A DNA stretch of 37,748 nt from G025836975 sp049646585 (GTDB lineage: Bacteria; Pseudomonadota; Gammaproteobacteria; Burkholderiales; Burkholderiaceae_B), in contig JBARWC010000058.1 of NCBI GenBank assembly GCA_049646585.1, forward strand, positions 1 through 37,748, written 5' to 3'. Positions within the stretch are counted from its first letter, which is position 1. Each line of letters starts with the position of its first letter. A program made the translations under genes and the position numbers. Positions 1-7,633 of this stretch are shown piece after piece. The notes beneath the pieces were generated by a model that was not told the DNA's origin, did not search any database, and saw only the letters and a program-made list of their open reading frames with translations.

Positions 1-633
1 CTGCCTCAGCGCCGCGCGCGCCAGCTTGCGGACGTCGTCGGGCAGGTCGGCGAAAGGCGCGGCCAGGCCGAAATCGGCCACCATCTTTATCAGGCAGCTT
101 TCCAGCCCTTCTGTGGTGGGGTAATACACGCGGTACGAAGGCAGCCTGCTATCCAGGTACTCGGTGGCGACGGCCGGCCGCACGAACAGGAAGTCGTTGT
201 TGAAGTAATTGCGGTGCAGTATCCGGCAGGAAACGGAATTGAAGAAGGTTTCGGCGCATTCCGGCTGGCGGTGTCCCGAAAGCAGCATGATGAATTCCGA
301 CTTTGCCGCCTGCCAGAATACAAGCTGCGCCGGCGTCAGGCTTTGCCGCGCCGATGCGCCCGCCGGGCTGGCATCGCTGCCTTTCAGCGCATGGGCCAAC
401 ATCGTGGCGCATTCATTGACGCGGGTATCGTAGTATTCGATGCGCTCCTGGGAAAGCTGCTGGATGCCGCGCCAGTTTCCCGCCTCGAACAACGCTTTGG
501 CGCGCTGGGCGCCGTAGCGGAACAGGGAGTAATGGCGGTTGAAGCCGTCCAGCATGGCTTGTGCGACAGCCTGCGGCGCCATGCCGGCGGGCTGTTTGGG
601 TTCGATGCGCTGATGGTCGCCGACGAAAGTCAT
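1..633 (-). CDS. aceK: isocitrate dehydrogenase kinase/phosphatase AceK, N-terminal part (cut by window edge)
   Basis: Bifunctional enzyme that phosphorylates and dephosphorylates isocitrate dehydrogenase and so sets the split between the TCA cycle and the glyoxylate shunt. The frame is open from an ATG at 633 to base 1 (211 codons, no stop), so the kinase domain lies outside the window. The visible part matches the AceK regulatory domain: AQAMLDGFNRHYSLF near residue 30, ERIEYYD near 70, the hallmark AETFFNSVSCRILHRN near 135-150, and a GLESCLIKMVADF stretch near 180. A GAAGAG ribosome-binding site lies 7 bases before the ATG. It starts 56 bases downstream of ivd on the same strand and may be co-transcribed with it. 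The assignment rests on remembered AceK sequence; the C-terminal catalytic part cannot be checked here. Confidence 0.88.
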   Translation of the reverse strand, partial: MTFVGDHQRIEPKQPAGMAPQAVAQAMLDGFNRHYSLFRYGAQRAKALFEAGNWRGIQQLSQERIEYYDTRVNECATMLAHALKGSDASPAGASARQSLTPAQLVFWQAAKSEFIMLLSGHRQPECAETFFNSVSCRILHRNYFNNDFLFVRPAVATEYLDSRLPSYRVYYPTTEGLESCLIKMVADFGLAAPFADLPDDVRKLARAALRQ

Positions 634-689
634 GGCCAGGCTCTTCGATTGCACAGTTGGGAACAGCTGCACGTTGATACCGGTGCGAA

Positions 690-1868
690 TCAGGCGGTTT
701 CGTTGAACAGCTCGCGCCCGATCAGCATACGCCGAATTTCGCTGGTGCCGGCGCCGATTTCATACAGCTTGGCGTCGCGCCACAGGCGGCCGGTGGGGTA
801 TTCGTTGATGTAGCCGTTGCCGCCCAGTATCTGTATGCCCTCGCCGGCCATCCAGGTGGCCTTCTCGGCGCAGTACAGGATGACGGCGGCGCAGTCCTTG
901 CGCACTTGGCGCACGTGGTCGGAGCCGAGCTTGTCCAGGTTCTTGCCGACGGTATAGCAGAAGGCGCGGCTGGCCTGCAGGGTGGTGTACAGGTCGGCGA
1001 CTTTGCCCTGCATCAGCTGGAATTCACCGATGGGCTGGCCGAATTGCTTGCGGTCGTGGATGTAGGGCACCACCACATCCATCACGGCCTGCATGATGCC
1101 CAGCGGCCCGCCGGCCAGGACGGCGCGTTCATAGTCCAGGCCGCTCATCAGCACCTTGACCCCGCCATTGAGCTCGCCCAGGATGTTTTCTTCGGGCACT
1201 TCGCAGTCCTGGAATACCAGTTCGCCGGTGTGGCTGCCGCGCATGCCCAGCTTGTCCAGCTTCTGCGCCACCGAGAAGCCCTTGTAGCCCTTTTCGACGA
1301 TGAAGGCCGTGATGCCGCGCTGCTTGGCGGCCGGGTCGGTCTTGGCATAGACCACCAGCGTGTCCGCATCGGGACCGTTGGTGATCCACATCTTGCTGCC
1401 GTTCAGCACGTAGCGGTCGCCTTTCTTCTCGGCCTTCAACTTCATGCTGACCACGTCGGAGCCGGCGCCCGGCTCGCTCATGGCCAGCGCCCCGACGTGT
1501 TCTCCGCTGATCAGCTTGGGCAGGTATTTGCGTTTTTGCGCTTCCGTGCCGTTGCGGTGCAACTGGTTGACGCATAGATTGGAGTGGGCGCCGTAGGACA
1601 GGGCCACCGAGGCGCTGGCGCGCGATATTTCCTCCATGGCGACCATATGCGCCAGGTAGCCCATGTTGGAGCCGCCATAGGCCTCGCCGACCGTCATCCC
1701 CAGCAGGCCCAGGTCGCCGAATTTGCGCCATAAGTCCATGGGAAACTGGTCGCTGCGGTCGATCTCGGCGGCCCGCGGCGCGATCTCGGCCTGGGCAAAG
1801 TCGTGAACGGCATCGCGCAACATGTCCAGGTCGGAGCCCAGATCGAAGTTCAGGCCGGGAAGATTCAT
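690..1868 (-). CDS. ivd (liuA): isovaleryl-CoA dehydrogenase
   Basis: FAD-dependent acyl-CoA dehydrogenase that oxidises isovaleryl-CoA to 3-methylcrotonyl-CoA in leucine breakdown, passing electrons to ETF. The 392-residue length is normal. Visible signatures are the acyl-CoA dehydrogenase motif ALAMSEPGAGSDV (residues 127-139), KMWITNGPDADT, and the C-terminal QILGGNGYINEYP with RDAKLYEIGAGTSEI. The catalytic glutamate is Glu247 in GLDYERAVLAGGPLG. This internal position, rather than the C-terminal one of short-chain enzymes, is the isovaleryl-CoA dehydrogenase hallmark. The gene lies 124 bases downstream of liuR on the same strand, with a LiuR-type palindrome in the gap. The other liu genes (methylcrotonyl-CoA carboxylase, enoyl-CoA hydratase, HMG-CoA lyase) are not in this window. 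Confidence 0.93.
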   Translation of the reverse strand: MNLPGLNFDLGSDLDMLRDAVHDFAQAEIAPRAAEIDRSDQFPMDLWRKFGDLGLLGMTVGEAYGGSNMGYLAHMVAMEEISRASASVALSYGAHSNLCVNQLHRNGTEAQKRKYLPKLISGEHVGALAMSEPGAGSDVVSMKLKAEKKGDRYVLNGSKMWITNGPDADTLVVYAKTDPAAKQRGITAFIVEKGYKGFSVAQKLDKLGMRGSHTGELVFQDCEVPEENILGELNGGVKVLMSGLDYERAVLAGGPLGIMQAVMDVVVPYIHDRKQFGQPIGEFQLMQGKVADLYTTLQASRAFCYTVGKNLDKLGSDHVRQVRKDCAAVILYCAEKATWMAGEGIQILGGNGYINEYPTGRLWRDAKLYEIGAGTSEIRRMLIGRELFNETA

Positions 1869-1952
1869 GGTTGTCTCCAGTGGCTGTCCTGAAAGCGAGC
1901 CCTTGAGAGGCGGGCGCTTGGTTTTACAGAGTAAGGGAAGTCTATTTATATT

Positions 1953-1971
1953 ACGTTTACGTAAACGTCAA
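1953..1971. promoter_or_regulatory. putative LiuR operator upstream of ivd
   Basis: Bases 1953-1968 are a perfect 16-bp palindrome (ACGTTTAC/GTAAACGT). The core TTTACGTAAACGTCAA at 1956-1971 shares TTTACGTNAACGT with the site at 2397-2412 in front of liuR. It lies 85 bases upstream of the ivd start codon. ACGT-rich palindromes with this look are known for MerR-type LiuR regulators in proteobacteria; binding here is inferred. Confidence 0.7.
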
Positions 1972-1992
1972 CTACAGGGGTTTTCCCCAGCA

Positions 1993-2379
1993 TCATCCCC
2001 GGGTTCGCTGCGCAAGCAGCGCCTCGCATTCTTTTTGCTGAATGCTGATTTCCTTCAGGGTTTCTTCCAGGTCGCGGCGCTGCTGCTCCAGCACGTCGCG
2101 GTGCTTGGCCAGCACCGTCATGTAATGGCGCAATTGCGACGTCGTGTCGCCGGGGCCGTCGTACATATCGATGAGGCTGAGGATTTCGCTTAATTGCAGG
2201 CCCAGCCGCTTGCCGCGCAAGGCCAGCTTCAGGCGGGTGCGGTCGCGTGCCTGGTACACCCGGTTGCGCCCCTCGCGGCCGGGGCTGACGATGCCCTGAT
2301 CTTCGTAGAAGCGTATCGTCCGGGGGGTGATGGAAAACTCCTGTGCAAGCTCGGAGATGGTCCAGGTGGTATCGGTCAT
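1993..2379 (-). CDS. liuR: MerR-family regulator of leucine/isovalerate catabolism (LiuR-like)
   Basis: DNA-binding repressor expected to control branched-chain acyl-CoA degradation genes. The 128-residue protein has the MerR N-terminal winged helix: WTISELAQEFSITPRTIRFYEDQGI at residues 6-30, with the RNRVY wing after it. A long helix follows (residues 75-120, rich in E, Q, R and L), as used for dimerisation. There is no cysteine cluster for metals at the C-terminus, which argues for a metabolite ligand. It is followed on the same strand by ivd and is divergent from a metallo-hydrolase gene at 2472. A perfect 20-bp palindrome sits 16 bases before its start, so autoregulation is likely. Neighbourhood, size and operator type together support LiuR over other MerR proteins. 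Confidence 0.85.
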   Translation of the reverse strand: MTDTTWTISELAQEFSITPRTIRFYEDQGIVSPGREGRNRVYQARDRTRLKLALRGKRLGLQLSEILSLIDMYDGPGDTTSQLRHYMTVLAKHRDVLEQQRRDLEETLKEISIQQKECEALLAQRTRG

Positions 2380-2394
2380 GGCTGGCGAATTAGC

Positions 2395-2414
2395 AGTTTA
2401 CGTTAACGTAAACT
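2395..2414. promoter_or_regulatory. putative LiuR operator in the liuR / hydrolase divergent region
   Basis: A perfect 20-bp palindrome, AGTTTACGTT/AACGTAAACT, lies in the 92-base gap between the divergent liuR start (2379) and the hydrolase start (2472). Its core TTTACGTTAACGTAAA resembles the site at 1956-1971. One bound dimer here could control both directions. Confidence 0.75.
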
Positions 2415-2471
2415 ATGATGCCATATTAGTATTATGTGGCAAAGGCCTATCGCGCAAAGCACGGAGACACG

Positions 2472-3554
2472 ATGAACCCGAACGAGATGAAACTGGATTA
2501 CCCCTGGGGCGAGCAGCAGCCGGAAGCCGGCCAGACCCGCGTGGTGGCGGACGGCTTGCGCTGGATACGCATGCCGCTGCCCTTCGCCCTGGACCACATC
2601 AACCTGTGGCTGCTGCGCGATGAGATCGATGGGCGCCAGGGCTGGACCATTGTGGACTGTTGCGTGGCGCGGGACGAGGTCAAGGCCTTGTGGGAGCAGG
2701 TGTTCGACAACGCCCTGGAAGGCCTGCCTGTGCTGCGCGTGATCGTGACCCACATGCATCCCGACCACGTGGGCCTGGCGCATTGGCTGTGCGAACGCTG
2801 GAACGCGCCCTTGTGGATGACCGGCACCGACTACGTGACGGCGCGGCTGTGGTCCAGGGTGTCCCCGAACGGCGAGGGCACGGGCGGCCCCAACGGCCAA
2901 CTGGCGGTCGAGCATTTCATTCGCCATGGCCTGACCGACCCGGAGGCGCAGGAAAAAATCCGCCAGCGCAGCAGCTACTACCCCGGTCTGGTGCCCGACG
3001 TGCCGGACCGTTTCCATCGCATCATGGACGGCGACCGCTTTACCATAGGCGGGCGCGAGTGGCGTGTCATCGTGGGCTACGGACACGCCCCCGAGCATGC
3101 CTCCTTGTACTGCGACACGCTGCAAGTGCTGATATCGGGCGACATGGTGCTGCCCCGCATATCGACCAACATCAGCGTGTTCGCCCACGAGCCCGACTCC
3201 AACCCTTTGCCGCTGTACCTGAATTCATTGCGCGCCTACGACAGCCTTCCCGAAGCCACCCTGGTGCTGCCTTCGCACGGCCGGCCCTTCCGCGGCCTGC
3301 ATGAGCGCATTGCACAGCAGCATGCGCACCATGCCGAGCGCCTGCAGGAAGTGCTGGACGCCTGTGCCCAGCCGCAAAGCGTCACGGACATCGTCCCGGT
3401 GATGTTCAAGCGCAAGCTGGATCTGCACCAGCTTACCTTTGCGATGGGCGAGGCGCTGGCGCACCTGCATGCCTTGTATTACCAGGGCAAGCTAAGCCGG
3501 TCCACCGGCGCGGACGGCATCATCCGGTTCCAGCGGGTTGCTGCGGCGCAGTAG
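2472..3554 (+). CDS. metallo-beta-lactamase-fold hydrolase
   Basis: Predicted soluble metal-dependent hydrolase of the glyoxalase-II-like MBL superfamily, about 360 residues. The zinc-binding signature is THMHPDHVG, with His94, His96, Asp98 and His99. The downstream metal ligands are probably GYGHAPEH near residue 205 and ISGDMVL near 225. The C-terminal 90 residues look like the winged-helix tail found in many MBL hydrolases. The ATG at 2472 is preceded by CACGGAGACACG and is preferred to an in-frame GTG at 2436. It is divergent from liuR across a shared operator-like palindrome, which suggests induction with leucine or isovalerate degradation, perhaps as an acyl-CoA thioesterase-like activity. 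The substrate is not deducible from sequence. Confidence 0.8.
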   Translation: MNPNEMKLDYPWGEQQPEAGQTRVVADGLRWIRMPLPFALDHINLWLLRDEIDGRQGWTIVDCCVARDEVKALWEQVFDNALEGLPVLRVIVTHMHPDHVGLAHWLCERWNAPLWMTGTDYVTARLWSRVSPNGEGTGGPNGQLAVEHFIRHGLTDPEAQEKIRQRSSYYPGLVPDVPDRFHRIMDGDRFTIGGREWRVIVGYGHAPEHASLYCDTLQVLISGDMVLPRISTNISVFAHEPDSNPLPLYLNSLRAYDSLPEATLVLPSHGRPFRGLHERIAQQHAHHAERLQEVLDACAQPQSVTDIVPVMFKRKLDLHQLTFAMGEALAHLHALYYQGKLSRSTGADGIIRFQRVAAAQ

Positions 3555-3591
3555 AGAGGCGTAAAACGGCCGATCGCCATGTATCTTCCCC

Positions 3592-3615
3592 ATGCGCCGG
3601 CCTCGGCGCATTTTT
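3592..3615 (+). terminator. Rho-independent terminator after the MBL hydrolase
   Basis: Perfect 8-bp stem ATGCGCCG/CGGCGCAT with loop GCCT, running into TTTTT. It lies 38 bases after the hydrolase stop and separates the liu locus from the next gene cluster. Confidence 0.85.
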
Positions 3616-3744
3616 ATTGCCGAAAAACATGGTTTTTCAAGGATGAGGCGGTGCGCAGGTCGTGGGCGCGCCTTCCGCGGCCGATGCCCGTTCTCTCGCT
3701 TCAAGAGCCCAAAAGCGTTGGCAGTTTTCGGCTGTCAAACACGA

Positions 3745-3758
3745 TTACTAAATAGTAA
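3745..3758. promoter_or_regulatory. inverted repeat upstream of the first GntR gene
   Basis: TTACTA-AA-TAGTAA, a perfect 6-bp inverted repeat with a 2-base spacer, sits just upstream of the predicted promoter at 3768-3797. It is a possible operator for one of the two GntR regulators. This is an inference from position and symmetry only. Confidence 0.4.
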
Positions 3759-3767
3759 ATGATTTTG

Positions 3768-3797
3768 TTGACAATTTTGTACTGTGAATTGTATATT
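3768..3797 (+). promoter_or_regulatory. predicted sigma-70 promoter of the GntR / CoA-transferase / carboxylase unit
   Basis: A consensus TTGACA (3768-3773) and TATATT (3792-3797) are 18 bases apart in an AT-rich patch inside GC-rich surroundings. The spacer carries ACAATT...AATTGT (3771-3776 and 3787-3792), an inverted repeat. The word ATTTTGT occurs twice 12 bases apart (3762 and 3774). Both could be regulator sites over the promoter. Confidence 0.65.
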
Positions 3798-3821
3798 TAA
3801 CTCACTCTCAAGGAGAGCAGC

Positions 3822-4508
3822 ATGAACTCTAGAACGAGCAAGGCTTCGGGCGATGCAGGCGGTTCCGGCCCGAGCATGGAAGAAATCGTGGAGATCTTGC
3901 GAAAGCGGATTGTGGATCACGACTTGCCGCCGGGGTCCAAATTGCGGGAAACGGTGTTGACGGAGGAGTTCAAGGTTTCACGGCCCCGGCTTAGAGAAGC
4001 GTTCGGCGTGCTCGAGGACCGTGGGCTGATCGCGCGGATACCCAACCGGGGCGCTGTGGTGACACGGCTGGAAGCGGAAGAGGTATACGCGCTGTTTGAA
4101 GTGCGGGAAGTGCTGGAGGCGTTGGCGGTGCGGCTGGCGACGGAAAAAGCGGCGCCGGATTCCTGGGAGGACCTGGCCCGGCGTTTCGGCAAGCCCGCCG
4201 AGGCGGCCCTGGCAAAGGGCGACCTGGATTTCTACGTCGACTGCGTGACCACCTTCCGCGAAAGGGCGATCCAGGCCGCGGGCAACCGGATACTGGCGGC
4301 CCAGCTGGAAGGGCTTTATGACCGCACCAAGGTCTTGATAAGGCGCCTGGTCATGGTTCCGGGACGGGCGATGGAAGGATTGAAGCAGCACCAGGAAGTG
4401 TTAAAGGCGATGTTGGCCGGAGACGCCGAGTTGGCCGAGCAACTGAAGCGAAAGAACATTCGCAGCGCTCGCGACAGTTTCTCCAGCTATAGCAAATACC
4501 TGCTGTAA
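3822..4508 (+). CDS. GntR-family transcriptional regulator, FCD type (copy 1)
   Basis: Ligand-responsive DNA-binding regulator, 228 residues. The N-terminal winged helix (about residues 20-85) contains LRKRIVDHDLPPGSKLRE, then VSRPRLREAFGVLEDRGLI and the wing IPNRGAVVTRL. The FCD ligand domain (about 95-220) follows, beginning EVYALFEVREVLEALAVRLA. Start ATG has a strong AAGGAG site. It is the first gene of a rightward unit and lies 39 bases before the CoA-transferase gene, so it very likely controls that operon. The regulator at 10724 is a clear paralogue: both share LPPGSKL, RGLI-RIPNRGA and MREVLE/VREVLE at the same positions. The ligand is unknown; FadR/FCD members usually sense organic acids or acyl-CoAs. 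Confidence 0.92.
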   Translation: MNSRTSKASGDAGGSGPSMEEIVEILRKRIVDHDLPPGSKLRETVLTEEFKVSRPRLREAFGVLEDRGLIARIPNRGAVVTRLEAEEVYALFEVREVLEALAVRLATEKAAPDSWEDLARRFGKPAEAALAKGDLDFYVDCVTTFRERAIQAAGNRILAAQLEGLYDRTKVLIRRLVMVPGRAMEGLKQHQEVLKAMLAGDAELAEQLKRKNIRSARDSFSSYSKYLL

Positions 4509-4547
4509 CAGAAGTGTCTGCGGCAGGCCTGAGGAGGTACAAGGGTG

Positions 4548-5807
4548 ATGGGCGACAAGAAGGAAGAGGGCCAGGCTGCCGCGGGCCCATTGGCGGGCTG
4601 CCGCGTCATAGAGCTGGGGTCGACGGTGGCTGGCCCATTCTGCGCCAGGCTGTTGGCCGATTTCGGCGCCGACGTGATCAAGATCGAGCAAAAAGAGGGC
4701 GACGCGGTCCGGTCCATGGGCAAGATCAAGAACGGCCGTTCCTTGTACGGCGCGTCCATCTTGCGAAACAAGCGCATCGCATCCATCGACCTGCGCACGC
4801 CCGAGGGCCGGGAACTGGTCAAGAAGCTGTGCGTCAAGGCGGACATCGTCATCGAGAACTTCCGGCCGGGGACGCTGGAGCGCTGGGGCCTGGGCTACGA
4901 CGAGCTTTCCAGAATCAACCCGGGCCTGATACTCGTGCGCATCAGCGGCTATGGCCAGGATGGCCCTTACAGCCAGCGCCCGGGCTATGGGGTGGTTTGC
5001 GAAGCCTTCAGCGGCATCCGCGAAGTCACCGGCGACCCGGACCGCCCCCCCGCCAGGGTGGCCGTGTCGATGACGGATTACATCACCGGGCTGTACGGAG
5101 CCTTCGGGGCCGCGATGGCCATGATAGACCGCAACCGGACCGGGCGCGGGCAGGTCATCGATTCCGCCTTGTATGAGGCGGCCTTCAGTTTCATGGAGCC
5201 GCACATCCCGGCCTTCCAGCAATTGGGCATCATCGCCCGGCGTTCGGGCTCCAGGCTGCCCAATCACACGCCCAACTCGCTCTATACCAGCCAGGAGGGC
5301 CGGCACATCCATATAACGGCGGGCTCGCAGCCGGTGTTCAAGCGCCTGGCGCAGATCATGGAGCGCCCTGACCTGCTGACCGATCCGCGTTTCTCGACGC
5401 CCGTCGCGCGTTCCCGCAACGAGGACGAGATGGACGCCATCGTCGACGGATGGAGCCGCAAGCTGCCGCTGGAGACACTGGAGCGGCTGCTGGACGAAGC
5501 CGGCGTGCCGGCCTCGCGTATCTTCAACCTGGAAGACATCTTTTCCGACCCGCATTACCGTGCGCGCAAGATGCTGGTCGAGCCCGAAGACCCCGTCCTG
5601 GGCCCGGTGGCCATGGCCAATGTGGTGCCGCGCTTGTCCCGCACGCCGGGGGCGGTGCGGTGGGCCGGCCACGACGTGGGCCAGGACACCATGGCCATAC
5701 TGGCCGAAGAGCTGGGCCTGAGCGGTGCCGAGATCGAAGCGCTGTCCAAGGCGCAGGTCATCCACGGCGCCGCCGTACCTTCCCAAACCGATGCGCTGGA
5801 GGCGTGA
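4548..5807 (+). CDS. CaiB/BaiF-type (family III) CoA-transferase
   Basis: Moves CoA from a donor acyl-CoA to a carboxylic acid, the likely activation step of this pathway. The protein has 419 residues, the normal family length. It shows the N-terminal LAGCRVIELGSTVAGPFCARLLADFGADVIKIE pattern in part (CRVIELGSTVAGPF, residues 18-31). It also shows IENFRPGTLERWGLGY and the catalytic aspartate Asp177 in VSMTDYITGLYGA. GTG at 4545 directly precedes the chosen ATG at 4548; a strong AGGAGGT at 4532-4538 serves either. Only 3 bases separate it from the first carboxyltransferase gene, so CoA transfer and biotin-dependent carboxylation are probably consecutive steps. Donor and acceptor acids are not deducible. 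Racemases of the same fold are less likely given the context. Confidence 0.9.
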   Translation: MGDKKEEGQAAAGPLAGCRVIELGSTVAGPFCARLLADFGADVIKIEQKEGDAVRSMGKIKNGRSLYGASILRNKRIASIDLRTPEGRELVKKLCVKADIVIENFRPGTLERWGLGYDELSRINPGLILVRISGYGQDGPYSQRPGYGVVCEAFSGIREVTGDPDRPPARVAVSMTDYITGLYGAFGAAMAMIDRNRTGRGQVIDSALYEAAFSFMEPHIPAFQQLGIIARRSGSRLPNHTPNSLYTSQEGRHIHITAGSQPVFKRLAQIMERPDLLTDPRFSTPVARSRNEDEMDAIVDGWSRKLPLETLERLLDEAGVPASRIFNLEDIFSDPHYRARKMLVEPEDPVLGPVAMANVVPRLSRTPGAVRWAGHDVGQDTMAILAEELGLSGAEIEALSKAQVIHGAAVPSQTDALEA

Positions 5808-5810
5808 GCA

Positions 5811-7379
5811 ATGGGTGCCAATGAATTCAAAGAAGAACCGATGTCGAACGAAACCGCGCCCACGGAGCTGGACAGACGCGTCCAGGCCGCCTTGGCCATG
5901 GGCGGCCCGGAGAAGCTGGAGCGCCGACGCGCCGCCGGCCTGTTGAACGCCAGGGAACGCATCGACTATTTCGTGGACGAGGGCAGCTATATCGAAACCG
6001 GCATGCTGGGCGTGTCGTCGGTGGTACCCGAAGACCGGGACAGCACGCCCGCTGACGGCAAGGTGGCGGGCTTTGCGAAAGTGGATGGTCGCCTTGTGGG
6101 GGTGGTGGCCAATGACTTCACGGTCAAGGGCGCGTCAAGCAGCCTGACCAATATGAAGAAAATCGGACACGTCAAACGCGTGGCGACCGAGCGCGGCTTT
6201 CCCCTGGTCTTCTTCGGAGAATCGTCGGGCGCGCGCATGCCCGACAACATGGGTTCGCGCGGCATGGGCGCCCTGCTGGGCAATGACCCGCATCAATACG
6301 TGCGGCATCGCGAAAGCCCCTGGGCGTCGGCCATACTGGGCCAATGCTACGGGTCGTCGGCATGGTATGCCTGCCTGTCGGACTTCACGGTCATGCGCAA
6401 AGGGTCGACCTTGGCGGTGGCGAGTCCTGTGCTGGCTTCGCTGGCCATAGGCCAGAGCGTAGATGCCGAAGAGCTTGGCGGCTGGAAGCTGCACAGCGAA
6501 GTCACCGGCCTGGTCGACTGCGTTGCCGAAACCGACCAGGAAGCCATCGACCTGGTGCGCCGCTTCCTGTCGTATCTGCCGTCGCATAACCGCGAGGCCC
6601 CGCCTCGCGCGCCTGTTCCGGAGGATTCCGGCGCGGCCGCGGCCAAGCTTCCCGATATCGTTCCCGACAATCGCAGGCGTGTCTACGAGGTGCGCAAGGT
6701 CATCAACGCCATCGTCGACAAAGACAGTTTCTTTGAAATGAAGCCCCGTTTCGGGCGCACGGCCGTCACCGGCCTGGCCCGCATGGGGGGCGGCACCGTG
6801 GGCATCGTCGCCAACAATCCAATGGGCAAGGCGGGCGCCATGGATGTGCCCGCCTGCGAGAAGATCACGCGCTTCCTCGTCATGTGCGATTCCTTCAACA
6901 TCCCCATCATCATGCTGGTCGACACCCCGGGGTTCGTCATCGGAATCGAGGGCGAGCGCATGAAGGCGCCGGGCAAGATCATGAACTTCATGACGGCCCT
7001 GCAGATGTGCAGCGTGCCCAAGCTGTCGGTGATCATGCGCAAGAGCTACGGGCAGGCCTATTTGAACATGGGTGGGGGCCGCAACTCGGACGACGTCGCC
7101 GCCTGGCCCAGCGCCGAGGTCAGCTTCATGGACCCGGCCTACTCCGTCCAGGTGGTCACCTGGGGCCGCGAGGTCGACGAGCAGACGCAGAATGCGCTGC
7201 GCGCCCAGATGGAGCGCGACAGCGACGTATGGGGCATCGCCGAAATGTACGGTGTGCAGGCCGTCATTCCGCCCGAGCAAACCCGGGACTACCTGCTGCG
7301 CATGCTCGAGGTGCACACCCCGCGGCGCACTGGTGGCGTCGGCAAGCACCAACTGGCATCCTGGCCCACTACCTATTGA
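5811..7379 (+). CDS. acyl-CoA carboxylase carboxyltransferase subunit, copy 1 (PccB/MccB-like)
   Basis: Transfers the carboxyl group from carboxybiotin to an acyl-CoA. The 522 residues cover the full two-lobed crotonase-fold carboxyltransferase. The N-lobe has ERRRAAGLLNARERIDYFVDEGSY and FFGESSGARMPDN (about residues 134-146). The C-lobe has VGIVANNPMGKAGAMDV, LVDTPGFVIG and MRKSYGQAYLNM. The usual GxCAGGAVY segment of the N-lobe reads GQCYGSSAWY (177-186), and the C-lobe RKAYGGAY reads RKSYGQAY. This is a divergent member, so the substrate is probably not simple propionyl- or methylcrotonyl-CoA. The start at 5811 has GGAGG 8 bases upstream; an internal ATG at 5841 is possible. It has a sequence-distinct partner at 7630. 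Confidence 0.88.
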   Translation: MGANEFKEEPMSNETAPTELDRRVQAALAMGGPEKLERRRAAGLLNARERIDYFVDEGSYIETGMLGVSSVVPEDRDSTPADGKVAGFAKVDGRLVGVVANDFTVKGASSSLTNMKKIGHVKRVATERGFPLVFFGESSGARMPDNMGSRGMGALLGNDPHQYVRHRESPWASAILGQCYGSSAWYACLSDFTVMRKGSTLAVASPVLASLAIGQSVDAEELGGWKLHSEVTGLVDCVAETDQEAIDLVRRFLSYLPSHNREAPPRAPVPEDSGAAAAKLPDIVPDNRRRVYEVRKVINAIVDKDSFFEMKPRFGRTAVTGLARMGGGTVGIVANNPMGKAGAMDVPACEKITRFLVMCDSFNIPIIMLVDTPGFVIGIEGERMKAPGKIMNFMTALQMCSVPKLSVIMRKSYGQAYLNMGGGRNSDDVAAWPSAEVSFMDPAYSVQVVTWGREVDEQTQNALRAQMERDSDVWGIAEMYGVQAVIPPEQTRDYLLRMLEVHTPRRTGGVGKHQLASWPTTY

Positions 7380-7411
7380 TAACAAGCAAGCAATCCAAGG
7401 AGACCCCAACC

Positions 7412-7633
7412 ATGTCCAGAACCGAATTGAACTCGCCCGTTACCGGCACCGTGTGGAAAGTGGAGTGCAGCGCCGGCGATGCGGTGCGCGAGGGCGACGT
7501 GATCATGATCCTCGAATCCATGAAGATGGAAATTCCGGTGGAAGCCACCGTGGATGGCGTGCTCGCCGAGCTGGCCGTCGAACCCGGTGTTCCGGTCGAA
7601 GAAGATCAGGTCCTGTGCGTGATCGAATCATGA
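7412..7633 (+). CDS. free-standing biotin carrier protein (biotinyl domain) of the acyl-CoA carboxylase
   Basis: Only 73 residues, a bare biotinyl/lipoyl-attachment domain. It carries the canonical biotinylation site ESMKMEIPV, with Lys38 as the modified lysine. The flanking half-barrel motifs are SPVTGTVWKV at the N-terminus and DGVLAELAVEPGVPVEEDQVL at the C-terminus. AAGGAGA lies 8 bases before the ATG. Its stop overlaps the start of the second carboxyltransferase (ATGA, 4 bases), which implies translational coupling. In most propionyl- or methylcrotonyl-CoA carboxylases this domain is fused to the biotin carboxylase; here it is separate and lacks the usual long linker of AccB, which is unusual. 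It must be modified by a biotin ligase encoded elsewhere. Confidence 0.95.
   Translation: MSRTELNSPVTGTVWKVECSAGDAVREGDVIMILESMKMEIPVEATVDGVLAELAVEPGVPVEEDQVLCVIES

Noticed and set aside
3735..3920. Minus-strand 61-codon frame over the first GntR promoter
   Set aside because: It overlaps a consensus promoter and the start of the GntR gene and has no recognisable features.
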